A stretch of 64,000 nucleotides of DNA from QHXQ01 sp036389395. Lineage in GTDB: Bacteria > Acidobacteriota > Blastocatellia > Pyrinomonadales > Pyrinomonadaceae. Position 1 is the first letter of the stretch. Every line of letters begins with the position of its first letter. Under the pieces are notes generated by a model. It did not search any database and was not told the DNA's origin. It saw nothing but the letters and a program-made list of their open reading frames with translations. The position numbers and the translations under genes are program-made. Shown in pieces: positions 18,229-26,368 of this stretch. The stretch lies in NCBI GenBank assembly GCA_036389395.1, contig DASVPY010000052.1, positions 62,001-126,000 of the forward strand, read 5' to 3'.

Positions 18229-21200
18229 ATGAACCCCCGCACGTCATGCGTTCCCTTCATGCTGCGTCTGCTCATGGTGCTCCTGAGCGTGCCCCTGTGC
18301 GCCGCCCTAACCCCGGCGCAATCACCACCGCGCTACACGCTTACCGATCTCGGCACGCTCGGCGGCAACGACAGCGCGGCGCGCGCGCTTAACAACGCCG
18401 GCCGCGTAGCCGGCCAGTCGTACACGGACGGCTTCAACCCTTTCAGCGACCGGGCCTTCCTCTACAGCGACGGCGCGATGCGAGACCTCGGCCGGATCGG
18501 CACCCAGCTCAGCTACGTCACCCGGCTCAGCGACGCCGGGCAGATACTCGGCTGCGCCAACGAACATCGCACGGGGCAAGCCTGCCACGCCTTCATCTAC
18601 GAGGGCGGCGCGCTGACTGATCTCAACAGTCTGCTCCCGACCGACTCCGGCGTGGTGCTCGTCTCGGCCGAGGACATCAACGCTGCCGGGCCCATCGTGG
18701 GCTACAACAACGTCGGCAGCAGCTTCGCCCGTCACGCCCTCATGCTGACGCCGAGCGCGCCCGTCGCGGCCTGCGCCGTCCCGAGTTTCGCCGGCCCGGC
18801 CTTCTTCAGCACGATTGCGGCCCACGCGCTGGCGGTCGGCGACCTGGACGGCGACGGTAAGGCCGACGTGGCGGTGGTCAACGCCGCGCGCCCCGGCAGC
18901 GTGGCGATCCTGCGCGGCGACGGCGGCGGCCGCTTGACGGCCGCGGGCACGTTCCCGACCGGCGCAGTCCCGCTCTCGGTCGCCATCGCCGACTTCAACG
19001 GCGACGGCCGCGCCGACCTGATCACCGCCAACTCCGATCCGACGGACGGCGAGGCCTCGGTGCTGCTGGGCAACGGCGACGGCAGCTTCGGCGCGCCGCG
19101 CCCGCTGCACTGGTCGCCCGGCGGGTTCACGCGCAACGCGCAGGTCGTGACGGTCGCGGACTTCAACGGCGACGGCAAGGCGGACGTGGCGCTGACGACT
19201 AACCTGGGCTTCGTCCGCACGGCGCTCGGCGACGGCGCGGGCAACTTCACCAACCTGAATTCCGTGGCGAGCGGCGGCACGTCGCCGGGGCACATCGTCG
19301 CCGCGGACTTCAGCGGCGACGGCAAGCCCGATCTGGCGCTCGTCAACCAGGGCAGCGGCAACGTCGCCGTGCTGAAGGGCGACGGCGCGGGCGCGTTCGC
19401 CGCCCCCACGACCTACGCCGTCAGCACGTCCACACGTTTCCTCGCCGCCGCCGACTTCAACCACGACAACAAACCCGACCTGGCGGTGGCCTCGCAGGGG
19501 GCGGGCGTCACGATCCTGCTGAACGACGGCGCGGGCGGCTTCGCCCCGGCCAAGAACTTCTCCAGCGGCGGCACAGGCCCCTACGCCCTGGTCGCCAACG
19601 ACCTGAACGGCGACGGCCACGTCGATCTGGTCGCGCTGAACTGGCCCGAGGGCACGGCGGTCGTCCTGCGCGGCAGCGGCGACGGCGAGTTCAGCCCCGT
19701 GGCCAGTTACTTCGTCGGCGTGGCCGGCGCGAAGTTCTTCGCCCAGGGCGACCTGAACGGCGACGGGCTGCCCGATCTGATCGTCGCGCACGAGAGCGCC
19801 CGCGGCGTCGCGACGCTGCTCAACAACTGCGGCGCGCCGAACCCGGTCACGATCCGTCTGAGTTCAAACCTCTACTTCATGGTCGAGCAGTTCCCCGCCG
19901 ACTTCTACGGCATCGTGCTGCGGACAGGCCCGCTCGCCGGGAGCGTGAGCGTGGACTACGCCACCGCCGACGGCACGGCCGTCAGCCCCGGCGATTACGC
20001 GCCCGCCGCCGGCACGCTGACTCTAGCCGAGGGCGAGGCGTTCAAAGGCCTGACCGTCACCCCGGTCAGCGACACGTCGGACGAGCCGGACGAGAGCCTG
20101 ACGCTGACCCTGAGCAACCCGACGGGCGGGGCCGTCTTGGGCAGCCCGAACGTGGCGCAACTGATCATCACCGACGACGACCCGCCGCCGCAGCTCGCCG
20201 TCGGCGACGCGGCCGTGACCGAAGGCAACGCCGGTTCGGTCAGCGCCGTCTTCACCGTCTCGCTGTCAGCCCCGAGTGGCTTCGCCGTCACCGTCAACTA
20301 CGCGACGGCCGACGGCGCGGCCGCGGCGGGCGCGGACTACGACGCCGCGACGGGCACGCTCACGTTCGCGCCCGGCGAGTTGACCAAGACCGTGGCCGTC
20401 AGCGTCCGCGGCGACACGCTCGCGGAAGTCAACGAGCATTTCTTCGTCAACCTCAGCGGCCCGGCCAACGCGACCCTGGCGGACGCGCAGGGCGTGGGCA
20501 CGATCCGCGACGACGACTCGGCCTGCCCCGCGCCCGGCTTCACACCGGCCGCCGATCTGAGCGTCGGCACAACCCCGTTCGCCGTCGTCGCCCGCGACTT
20601 CAACGGCGACGGCCGGGCTGACCTGGCGACGGCGAACTTCGGCTCGAACAACGTCTCGCTCCTGCTCGCCGGCGCGGGCGGCTTCGGCGCGCCCGCCAAC
20701 TTCCCCGTCAACGGCGCGCCCCGCGCGCTGGCCGTCGCCGACTTCGACCTCGACGGCAAACTCGACATCGCGACGGCGAACGGCGGCGACGCGGCGGCCA
20801 ACAGCGTCTCGCTCCTGCTCGGCAACGGCGCGGGCGGGTTCGCCGCCGCGACCAACGTCAACGCCGGCGCGCTGGCCTATTACGTCGTCGCGGCCGACTT
20901 TAACCTGGACAACAAGCCCGACCTGGCGGCGGTGAACATCAGCCCCGGTACGGTCTCGCTGCTGCTCGGCGACGGGCATGGCGGCTTCGGCGCGCGCGCC
21001 ACCTTCCCCGTCGGCACGAGTCCCGAATACGCGGTCGCGGGCGACTTCAACCGCGACGGCAAGCCCGACCTGGCCGTCTCCAACCTGAACTCGCACAACG
21101 TCTCGCTGCTCGTCGGCGACGGCGCGGGCGGGTTCGCGGCGGCGACGAATTTCGCGGTCGGGCAGAACCCGCAGGGCTTGGCCGCCGGCGACCTCGACGG

Positions 21201-22758
21201 CGACGGCAAGCTCGATCTGGCGGTGGCGAACAGCGGGGCCAACAGCGTCTCGCTGCTGCTGGGCGACGGCGCGGGCGGGTTCGCCGCCGCGACCAACCTG
21301 GCCGTCGGCAGCCGCCCGACTTTCGTCGCCGCGGCCGACCTCAACGGCGATCAGTTGCTCGACCTCGTGACCGCCAACTACCAGACGAACGATCCGGCGA
21401 CGGGCGATCTCTCCGTCCTCTTCGGCGCGGGCGCGGGCCGGTTCGCCCTGCCCGTCAGCGTACCCGTGCGCCAGAACCCGGTCGCCCTCGCCGTCAGCGA
21501 TCTCGACGCCGACGGCGCGGCTGATATAGTCGCCGTGAACCTCAGGAGCAACAGCCTCTCCCTGCTGCTGAACGCTTGCAGCGCGTCGCCCGCGCGCCCC
21601 GTCCTACAGTTCGCCGCGGCCGGCTACACGGTGGCGGAGGGCGCGGGGCGGGCGACGCTGACGGTGACGCGCACGGGCGACACCAGCACGGCGGCGACGG
21701 TCGAGTACCGGACGCAGGACGCCGACACGTTCACCGTCGGCTGCTTCGATCAGACGAACAACCACGGCGGCGCTTACGCCCGCTGCGACTTCGCCACCGT
21801 CGTCGGCTCGCTCTCGTTCGCCGCGGGCGAGAGCAGCAAGCAGATCACCGTGCCGGTCATTGACGACGGGCACGCCGAAGGAGTTGAGACCTTCCAGGTC
21901 GTGCTCTCGAACGCGGGCGGCGCGACTCTGGGCACGCCCGCGACCGCCACCGTCACCATCACGGACAACGACGCGGCCGGCGCGCCGAACCCCATCATCA
22001 CGACCGGCCCCGCGCTATACCCCTTCTTCGTCCGCCAACAGTACCTCGACTTCCTCTCGCGCGAGCCGGAGGCGGGCGAGCCTTGGACGGGAGTCATGAA
22101 CCGCTGCGCGAACGTCAACACGGGGCCTGAGGTGAACACGGACTGCGACCGCATCGCGGTGTCGGGCGCGTTCTTCGGCTCGCCGGAGTTTCAACTCAAG
22201 GGCTTCTACGTCTTCCGCTTCTACCGGCTGGCCTTCAACCGCCTGCCGGCGTACCCGGAGATCACCGCGGACATGAGCTTCGTGGCGGGCGCGACGCCGC
22301 AGGAGGTGTTCGCCCGCAAGGCGCAACTAGCCACGAACTTCACGCAGCGACAGGAGTTCCAGGCGCTTTACGGCGGGCTGTCGGACGCGGCTTACGTGAA
22401 CGCCCTAGTCGGGCGCTATCAGTTGACGCAGATCACGACGCCCGACCCGCAGAACCCGGACGGGACAACTAAGGTGACGCTAACGAGCGGGCAGTTGCTC
22501 AGCCAACTCGGCAACAACACGCTGACGCGGGCGCAGGTCTTGCGCGCCGTGGCGGACTCGGATCAGGTCAACGCGGCGGAGTTCAACAACGCGTTCGTCG
22601 GGATGCAGTACTACGGCTACCTGCGGCGCGCGCCGGAGGCGGCCGGGTACGAGGCGAACCTGGCGGCGCTGCGGCGCGGCGTCAGCTTCCGCGAGATCAT
22701 CAACGCCTTTCTCAACTCCGCCGAGTACCGGCTCCGCTTCGGCAGCACGGGCCAGTGA
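18229..22758 (+). CDS. Secreted FG-GAP / Calx-beta / DUF4214 multidomain protein
   Basis: A 1509-residue protein. A signal peptide (residues 1-28, ending near TPAQS) precedes two HAF-type motifs (LTDLGTLGGNDSAARALNNA). Next come seven FG-GAP repeats with Ca-binding DFNGDGKAD-like loops, two Calx-beta domains (YATADGTA), seven more FG-GAP repeats, a third Calx-beta domain (ITVPVIDDGHAEGVETFQVV) and a C-terminal DUF4214 region (FFGSPEFQLKGFYVFRFYRL, FLNSAEYRLRF). Such proteins are usually surface-attached or secreted and Ca-dependent; DUF4214 is often linked to surface layers. The ATG at 18229 is chosen because a signal peptide starts there and GGAAAGG precedes it. Confidence 0.9.
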   Translation: MNPRTSCVPFMLRLLMVLLSVPLCAALTPAQSPPRYTLTDLGTLGGNDSAARALNNAGRVAGQSYTDGFNPFSDRAFLYSDGAMRDLGRIGTQLSYVTRLSDAGQILGCANEHRTGQACHAFIYEGGALTDLNSLLPTDSGVVLVSAEDINAAGPIVGYNNVGSSFARHALMLTPSAPVAACAVPSFAGPAFFSTIAAHALAVGDLDGDGKADVAVVNAARPGSVAILRGDGGGRLTAAGTFPTGAVPLSVAIADFNGDGRADLITANSDPTDGEASVLLGNGDGSFGAPRPLHWSPGGFTRNAQVVTVADFNGDGKADVALTTNLGFVRTALGDGAGNFTNLNSVASGGTSPGHIVAADFSGDGKPDLALVNQGSGNVAVLKGDGAGAFAAPTTYAVSTSTRFLAAADFNHDNKPDLAVASQGAGVTILLNDGAGGFAPAKNFSSGGTGPYALVANDLNGDGHVDLVALNWPEGTAVVLRGSGDGEFSPVASYFVGVAGAKFFAQGDLNGDGLPDLIVAHESARGVATLLNNCGAPNPVTIRLSSNLYFMVEQFPADFYGIVLRTGPLAGSVSVDYATADGTAVSPGDYAPAAGTLTLAEGEAFKGLTVTPVSDTSDEPDESLTLTLSNPTGGAVLGSPNVAQLIITDDDPPPQLAVGDAAVTEGNAGSVSAVFTVSLSAPSGFAVTVNYATADGAAAAGADYDAATGTLTFAPGELTKTVAVSVRGDTLAEVNEHFFVNLSGPANATLADAQGVGTIRDDDSACPAPGFTPAADLSVGTTPFAVVARDFNGDGRADLATANFGSNNVSLLLAGAGGFGAPANFPVNGAPRALAVADFDLDGKLDIATANGGDAAANSVSLLLGNGAGGFAAATNVNAGALAYYVVAADFNLDNKPDLAAVNISPGTVSLLLGDGHGGFGARATFPVGTSPEYAVAGDFNRDGKPDLAVSNLNSHNVSLLVGDGAGGFAAATNFAVGQNPQGLAAGDLDGDGKLDLAVANSGANSVSLLLGDGAGGFAAATNLAVGSRPTFVAAADLNGDQLLDLVTANYQTNDPATGDLSVLFGAGAGRFALPVSVPVRQNPVALAVSDLDADGAADIVAVNLRSNSLSLLLNACSASPARPVLQFAAAGYTVAEGAGRATLTVTRTGDTSTAATVEYRTQDADTFTVGCFDQTNNHGGAYARCDFATVVGSLSFAAGESSKQITVPVIDDGHAEGVETFQVVLSNAGGATLGTPATATVTITDNDAAGAPNPIITTGPALYPFFVRQQYLDFLSREPEAGEPWTGVMNRCANVNTGPEVNTDCDRIAVSGAFFGSPEFQLKGFYVFRFYRLAFNRLPAYPEITADMSFVAGATPQEVFARKAQLATNFTQRQEFQALYGGLSDAAYVNALVGRYQLTQITTPDPQNPDGTTKVTLTSGQLLSQLGNNTLTRAQVLRAVADSDQVNAAEFNNAFVGMQYYGYLRRAPEAAGYEANLAALRRGVSFREIINAFLNSAEYRLRFGSTGQ

Positions 22759-22906
22759 GTGTGGCCGCGAAGGAGCTGTCTTCCTTGTGATCCCAGTAGC
22801 TCTCGGACTTCTTCATGTAGCGCAGAGGCGTCGCACGTCCCCAGCTCTTGAGAGCCTCTACTCACCTCAAAAATACATCCCGCAACACGGCCGCTCATGC
22901 CGTCAG

Positions 22907-23071
22907 CTATTCGTACCTGAGTGCGATCAGGGGCCCGACTCTCGTCGCGCGTCGAGCAGGCACATAGCAGGCGACGAGGGCGACGGAAGTTAACAACAAC
23001 GCGCCGCCGATGTACGTCACCGGGTCTGTGGCACTGACGCCGAATCGCGCTTCTAAGACAAGTAGCGGCAT
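22907..23071 (-). pseudogene. C-terminal fragment of an orphan ABC permease (third ADOP copy)
   Basis: Reading the minus strand from 23071 gives about 54 codons ending in GVSATDPVTYIGGALLLTS, then CYVPARRATRVGPLIALRYE and a stop. This matches the last transmembrane helix and tail of the two complete permeases at 6.2 and 9.6 kb. The rest of the gene is missing: immediately upstream is the 3' end of the cyclase gene in another frame. It is therefore a remnant left by deletion or rearrangement. Confidence 0.85.
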
Positions 23072-23078
23072 GACCTGT

Positions 23079-23885
23079 TCAGCGCCGGTCGTCGAGGATG
23101 GCGATGATGCGGAGCGGGCCGCCGGAGCCGCCCTTGATCTTCATCGGCAGCGCGACGACGTGGAAGCCGTTCGCGGGCAGCCGGTCGAGGTTCGCCAGGT
23201 TCTCGAACGCCGGCACGTTGCGCTCGAAGAGCGCGCGGTGGCTCTCGAAGAGCGTGGACTGCCCGTAGTCAATCGAGGGCGTGTCGAGACCTACGGCCTT
23301 GATCGAGCGCGCGGTCGTGAGCCAGCGCGCCGCCTCCGGGTGCAGCCCCGGAAAATGCAGCTTGGCGACCGCGACCGCGCCGCGCTCGTCCGTGCCCATG
23401 TAGCGGCGGCGGTCTGGGTAGAACTTGCCGTAGCCCGTGCGCAGCAGCACGATTGCGCCGTCGGGTAGACGCCCGTGCGCCGCCTCCCAACGCTCGAAGT
23501 CCGCGACGCCCACTTGGTAGTCGGCGCTCGCCGCCGCCTGTTCGCTCACGTCCACGACGACGCCCGCGCCGAGCAACTGTTCGAGCGGAATCTGATCGAC
23601 CGTGTTGCGCCCGGCGGCGAAGTGGACGGGCGCGTCTACGTGCGTGCCGCCGTGCTCGGCGGCGGCGTAGTTGTTGGCCGCGTAGTAGTAGCCTTGCGGG
23701 GTCTCGCCCGCGGCGACCTGTTCGAGCCGGAACGTGTCGGCGGTCGGCCAGTAGACCGTCTCGGCGTCGAACGGGTAGGAGAGATCGATCACGGCCCCTT
23801 GCGGCCAATTCGTGGCGCGCTGCGCGCACGCGGCCGCGAGGCACGCGGCGGCGAGCAGCGCGGCCAGTGCGTGCGCCCGTCTCAT
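23079..23885 (-). CDS. Cyclase-family (kynurenine formamidase-like) lipoprotein
   Basis: A 268-residue protein. The N terminus MRRAHALAALLAAACLAAAC is a lipoprotein signal with lipobox LAAAC, so the enzyme is probably anchored outside the cytoplasmic membrane. The family metal-binding motif is present as EHGGTHVDAPVHF, with VVDVSEQ and LLRTGYGKF further on. Cyclase-family enzymes hydrolyse amides such as N-formylkynurenine or cyclic amides; the substrate here cannot be told. GGAGG stands just before the ATG at 23885. The open frame extends much further upstream, but that part is an artefact of high GC. Confidence 0.88.
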   Translation of the reverse strand: MRRAHALAALLAAACLAAACAQRATNWPQGAVIDLSYPFDAETVYWPTADTFRLEQVAAGETPQGYYYAANNYAAAEHGGTHVDAPVHFAAGRNTVDQIPLEQLLGAGVVVDVSEQAAASADYQVGVADFERWEAAHGRLPDGAIVLLRTGYGKFYPDRRRYMGTDERGAVAVAKLHFPGLHPEAARWLTTARSIKAVGLDTPSIDYGQSTLFESHRALFERNVPAFENLANLDRLPANGFHVVALPMKIKGGSGGPLRIIAILDDRR

Positions 23886-23989
23886 GTCGGCACGACCTCC
23901 TGCGCGAGAGTTGCTTAAAGGCTCAAACCCGCGCGCAGGATAACGCGAACGGCGCGCGCCGCGCGAACAAAATTTTCGCTGCCGTGCGC

Positions 23990-24577
23990 TCAGGCGAGCG
24001 CGCGGCGCGGGCGCGTCTTCAGCAGCGCGTAGGCGAGGAGCGAGCCGCAGATGATGCCGAGCAAGTCCCACTGCAAGTCGTTCGGCGCGTCGTAAGGGCC
24101 CCAGATGCGTCGCCCGCCGAAGTACAATTCGTCCCACAGCTCGACGATCTCGTAGAAGGCCGAGAGGCTGAAGACGAGCGTGAGCGCGAAGGCGACCGTG
24201 AAGCCGAGCGGCACGCTCAAGCCCGCGTAGGCGAGCGCGCGCCCCAGCAGCCAGACCAGCAGCGGCGTGACGAGCGCCTGCACCAGCATGTGCGCGAACT
24301 CGTCGTACTGTAGGGGGCCGAACGCGCGCCCGTAGAGGCGGAAGTAGTTGCCGAGCGCGTCCACCTCGACGGCGGCGAAGACGAGCAGCAGCAAGCCCGC
24401 GGGCAGGCGCACGTCGTAGCGCGCGCGCAGGTAGAGGTAGACGGCCGCGAGCCACGCCGCGCCCGCGAGCGTGCAAGGGACGAGGCGCAGGTAGCACATC
24501 TTGAGCAGGAAGGCCGCGCCGGTCAGAAACAGCGCGAGCACGATGGGGTAGTCGAGTTGGCGGAGTAGGCGTTGCAT
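23990..24577 (-). CDS. YjdF-like (DUF2238) integral membrane protein
   Basis: A 195-residue protein with about six transmembrane helices. Family marks are YDEFAHMLVQ in the middle, AFYEIVELWDELYFG after the fourth helix, and NDLQWDLLGIICGSLLAYALL at the end. The conserved acidic and His residues at membrane edges are typical of DUF2238; its biochemical role is unknown. It lies upstream of the cyclase on the same strand, separated by 104 bases, and is probably a separate unit. Confidence 0.8.
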   Translation of the reverse strand: MQRLLRQLDYPIVLALFLTGAAFLLKMCYLRLVPCTLAGAAWLAAVYLYLRARYDVRLPAGLLLLVFAAVEVDALGNYFRLYGRAFGPLQYDEFAHMLVQALVTPLLVWLLGRALAYAGLSVPLGFTVAFALTLVFSLSAFYEIVELWDELYFGGRRIWGPYDAPNDLQWDLLGIICGSLLAYALLKTRPRRALA

Positions 24578-24951
24578 GATGGCGCTCCGTTCGTCTGAAG
24601 GAAAGTATGAAAGCGGCGACCCCGGCGCGCTGCGTGCGTGCGCGTCTGGCCAGGGCGGCGGCCGGGGTTGTCGTTGCTATAACGCGCGGCCCGCGCCCGC
24701 CTTGCACGCGCCGCGCGCCGCCGGGCGGCTTGGACTGAAACAGCACAGCGCGTGCGGCGGCCGTTTCGTTTGCGTGCGCGCCGGACGGCGGGCGCGGGGC
24801 GCGCGCGACAGTGCGCGGGCGCGAACGTTAGGCAAATACGCGGGAACGCGGGCGCGCGCGGGCGGCGCGCGGAGTTGGCACGGCCGTTGCACGAAGAGGG
24901 CACAGCAATTTCGGGCTACAAGTGAACGCAAGCACAGGAGGGAACTAGCTT
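24578..24951. other. Intergenic region, 374 bases
   Basis: A very GC-rich stretch between divergent genes. I see no family-like frame. The last 20 bases carry AGGAGG (24937-24942) for the following membrane peptide. Promoters for both directions must lie here but none is clear by eye. Confidence 0.5.
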
Positions 24952-25098
24952 ATGTTGTGGACGATTCTGGTGGTCTTATTGGTGCTCTGGCTGCTCGGCT
25001 TCAGCCTGCACGTGGGCGGCGGTCTGATCCACCTGCTGCTCGTCGTCGCGCTCGTCGTGCTCGTCATCAACCTGTTGACGGGCCGGCGCACGGTCTAG
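24952..25098 (+). CDS. lmo0937-family membrane micropeptide
   Basis: A 48-residue peptide, MLWTILVVLLVLWLLGFSL at the start and ending LLTGRRTV. Two hydrophobic segments are separated by HVGGGLIH. This closely fits the lmo0937-family membrane proteins, widespread short peptides of unknown function often induced by stress in other bacteria. AGGAGG lies 10 bases before the ATG, an ideal ribosome site. Confidence 0.85.
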   Translation: MLWTILVVLLVLWLLGFSLHVGGGLIHLLLVVALVVLVINLLTGRRTV

Positions 25099-25228
25099 GC
25101 AGAGAACCCATAGCTGCGGACTGTTGACGCAGCGCCTCGGTTCGGGTCGCGCGCCTTCAGAAGCGGCGCGGCCCGTAAGGAACTCTGTCCGCCTCTCTCT
25201 TCAACGCGGCAGGGCGTCTAAAGACACG

Positions 25229-25264
25229 GGCGCGCCGCCGGTCGTGTGTGACCGGCGGCGCGCC
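25229..25264. terminator. Perfect 15-bp GC-rich hairpin
   Basis: GGCGCGCCGCCGGTC (25229-25243) and its exact complement (25250-25264) flank the 6-base loop GTGTGT. It lies 130 bases after the micropeptide gene. No T-run follows on either strand, so it may be a Rho-assisted terminator or an RNA-stability element. Confidence 0.55.
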
Positions 25265-25307
25265 GCTGCTGTCTCTGAGCACGATTAGCGCGCCGGGCGG
25301 GAACTGA

Positions 25308-25372
25308 CCACGAAGACACGAAGACGCGAAGCCGATAGGCAGTTCGATCTTCGTGCCTTCGTGTCTTTGTGG
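25308..25372. repeat. Hairpin of CACGAAGA words
   Basis: The left arm (25308-25331) is three tandem CACGAAGA-like words. The right arm (25349-25372) is the complement with three mismatches in 24 bases. The same word builds the perfect hairpin at 62140-62208. Confidence 0.85.
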
Positions 25373-25457
25373 TGAATTCTGTTCGGCGCTCTCAACGTCG
25401 CTGCGCGCGCTTTCGGTTTGTGTCCGCGGCCGCTTTCTGTTATGCCTTAGCGCGCCG

Positions 25458-26225
25458 ATGGACGACGCGCCGCTCCGGTTCACCATCCTGCACTTCGACT
25501 CGCTCCCCTCGACCAACGACGAGGCGGCCCGCCAGGCCGCGCGCGGCGCGGCCGAAGGCCTGTGCGTCGTCGCGCGCGAGCAGACGGCCGGGCGCGGCCG
25601 GCAGGCGCGCGCGTGGGCGTCGCCCAAAGACGCCGGGCTGTATTTCAGCGTCGTCCTGCGCCCGCGCCTGCCGCCCGCGCAGTGGCCGCTCATCACCCTG
25701 GCCGCCGCCCTCGCCGTGCGCGCCGCGCTCGCAGACGCCTGCGCGCTCACGACCGACATCAAGTGGCCCAACGACCTGCTCGCCGACGGGCGCAAGCTCT
25801 GCGGCATCCTCGCCGAAGTGTGCGAGACCGAACGCGGCCGCGCCTGCGTCCTCGGCATCGGCATCAACCTGGTGGACGCCGCCTACCAGCCGGAGTTGCG
25901 CGCGCAGGCCACTTCGGTCGCCGCCGCCGCGGGGCGCGCGCCCGACCGCGCCGCCCTGCTCGCCGCGCTCACGCGCCAACTCGCCGTCTACTACGAGCGG
26001 CTACACGCCGCCGACGGCGTTGAAGAGATCATACGCTCTTGGTGCGCCGCTTCGTCTTACGCCGCGGGCAAGCGCGTGCGCGTCGAGACGGGTGCGGACG
26101 CCTTCGCCGGCACGACGCGCGGCCTTGAACCCGACGGCGCTTTGCGTGTAGAAACCGAGACGGGCGAACTCAAGCTCGTGCGCGCCGGCGACGTGCGCGC
26201 CCTGCGCCAACTGGTCGAAGAGTGA
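25458..26225 (+). CDS. birA: Biotin--[acetyl-CoA-carboxylase] ligase
   Basis: A 255-residue cytoplasmic enzyme that attaches biotin to the carboxyl carrier protein of acetyl-CoA carboxylase via biotinyl-AMP. Visible motifs: SLPSTNDEA, the biotinyl-AMP loop REQTAGRGRQARAWASP, GLYFSVVLRP, and KWPNDLLADGRKLCGILAE. There is no N-terminal helix-turn-helix, so this is the short non-regulatory form. The small C-terminal SH3-like domain is present (GKRVRVETGADAFAGTTRGL). ATG 25458 is taken because the family starts directly at the catalytic domain. birA and coaX are frequent neighbours; here a glycosyltransferase lies between them. Confidence 0.92.
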   Translation: MDDAPLRFTILHFDSLPSTNDEAARQAARGAAEGLCVVAREQTAGRGRQARAWASPKDAGLYFSVVLRPRLPPAQWPLITLAAALAVRAALADACALTTDIKWPNDLLADGRKLCGILAEVCETERGRACVLGIGINLVDAAYQPELRAQATSVAAAAGRAPDRAALLAALTRQLAVYYERLHAADGVEEIIRSWCAASSYAAGKRVRVETGADAFAGTTRGLEPDGALRVETETGELKLVRAGDVRALRQLVEE

Positions 26226-26253
26226 CGCGCCGAGAGGGTCAGAGGTTCGTATG

Positions 26254-26337
26254 AGTTCAAGGTTCAAGGTTCAAAGTTCAAGGTTCAAGGTTAGCGGCAG
26301 ACCGAACCTTGAACTTTGAACCTTGAACTTTGAACCT
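26254..26337. repeat. Hairpin of GTTCAAG words
   Basis: Five tandem GTTCAA(G/A) heptamers (26254-26292) face the complementary run (26305-26337) across a 12-base loop. Arm mismatches fall only at the seventh, variable base of the word. The same word recurs at 29591-29673. Confidence 0.88.
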
Positions 26338-26368
26338 GAAACTTCATCGTCGCCGCAACGTTCCCCCG

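Larger units (their letters stand above)
25099..25457. other. Intergenic region, 359 bases
   Basis: Holds a perfect 15-bp GC hairpin and a word-repeat hairpin (both listed). An upstream extension of the birA frame exists here but reads through the repeat and is not family-like, so it is not called. Confidence 0.6.

Noticed and set aside
18322..19791. Long open frame antisense to the FG-GAP gene
   Set aside because: High GC with repeated Asp/Gly codons opens the opposite frame; it has no family motif or ribosome site. The same reasoning removes the other long antisense frames.
23886..24746. N-terminal extension of the cyclase gene to about 555 codons
   Set aside because: It overlaps the YjdF-like gene in another frame and is Arg/Ala-rich without structure; the lipoprotein signal and ribosome site fix the start at 23885.
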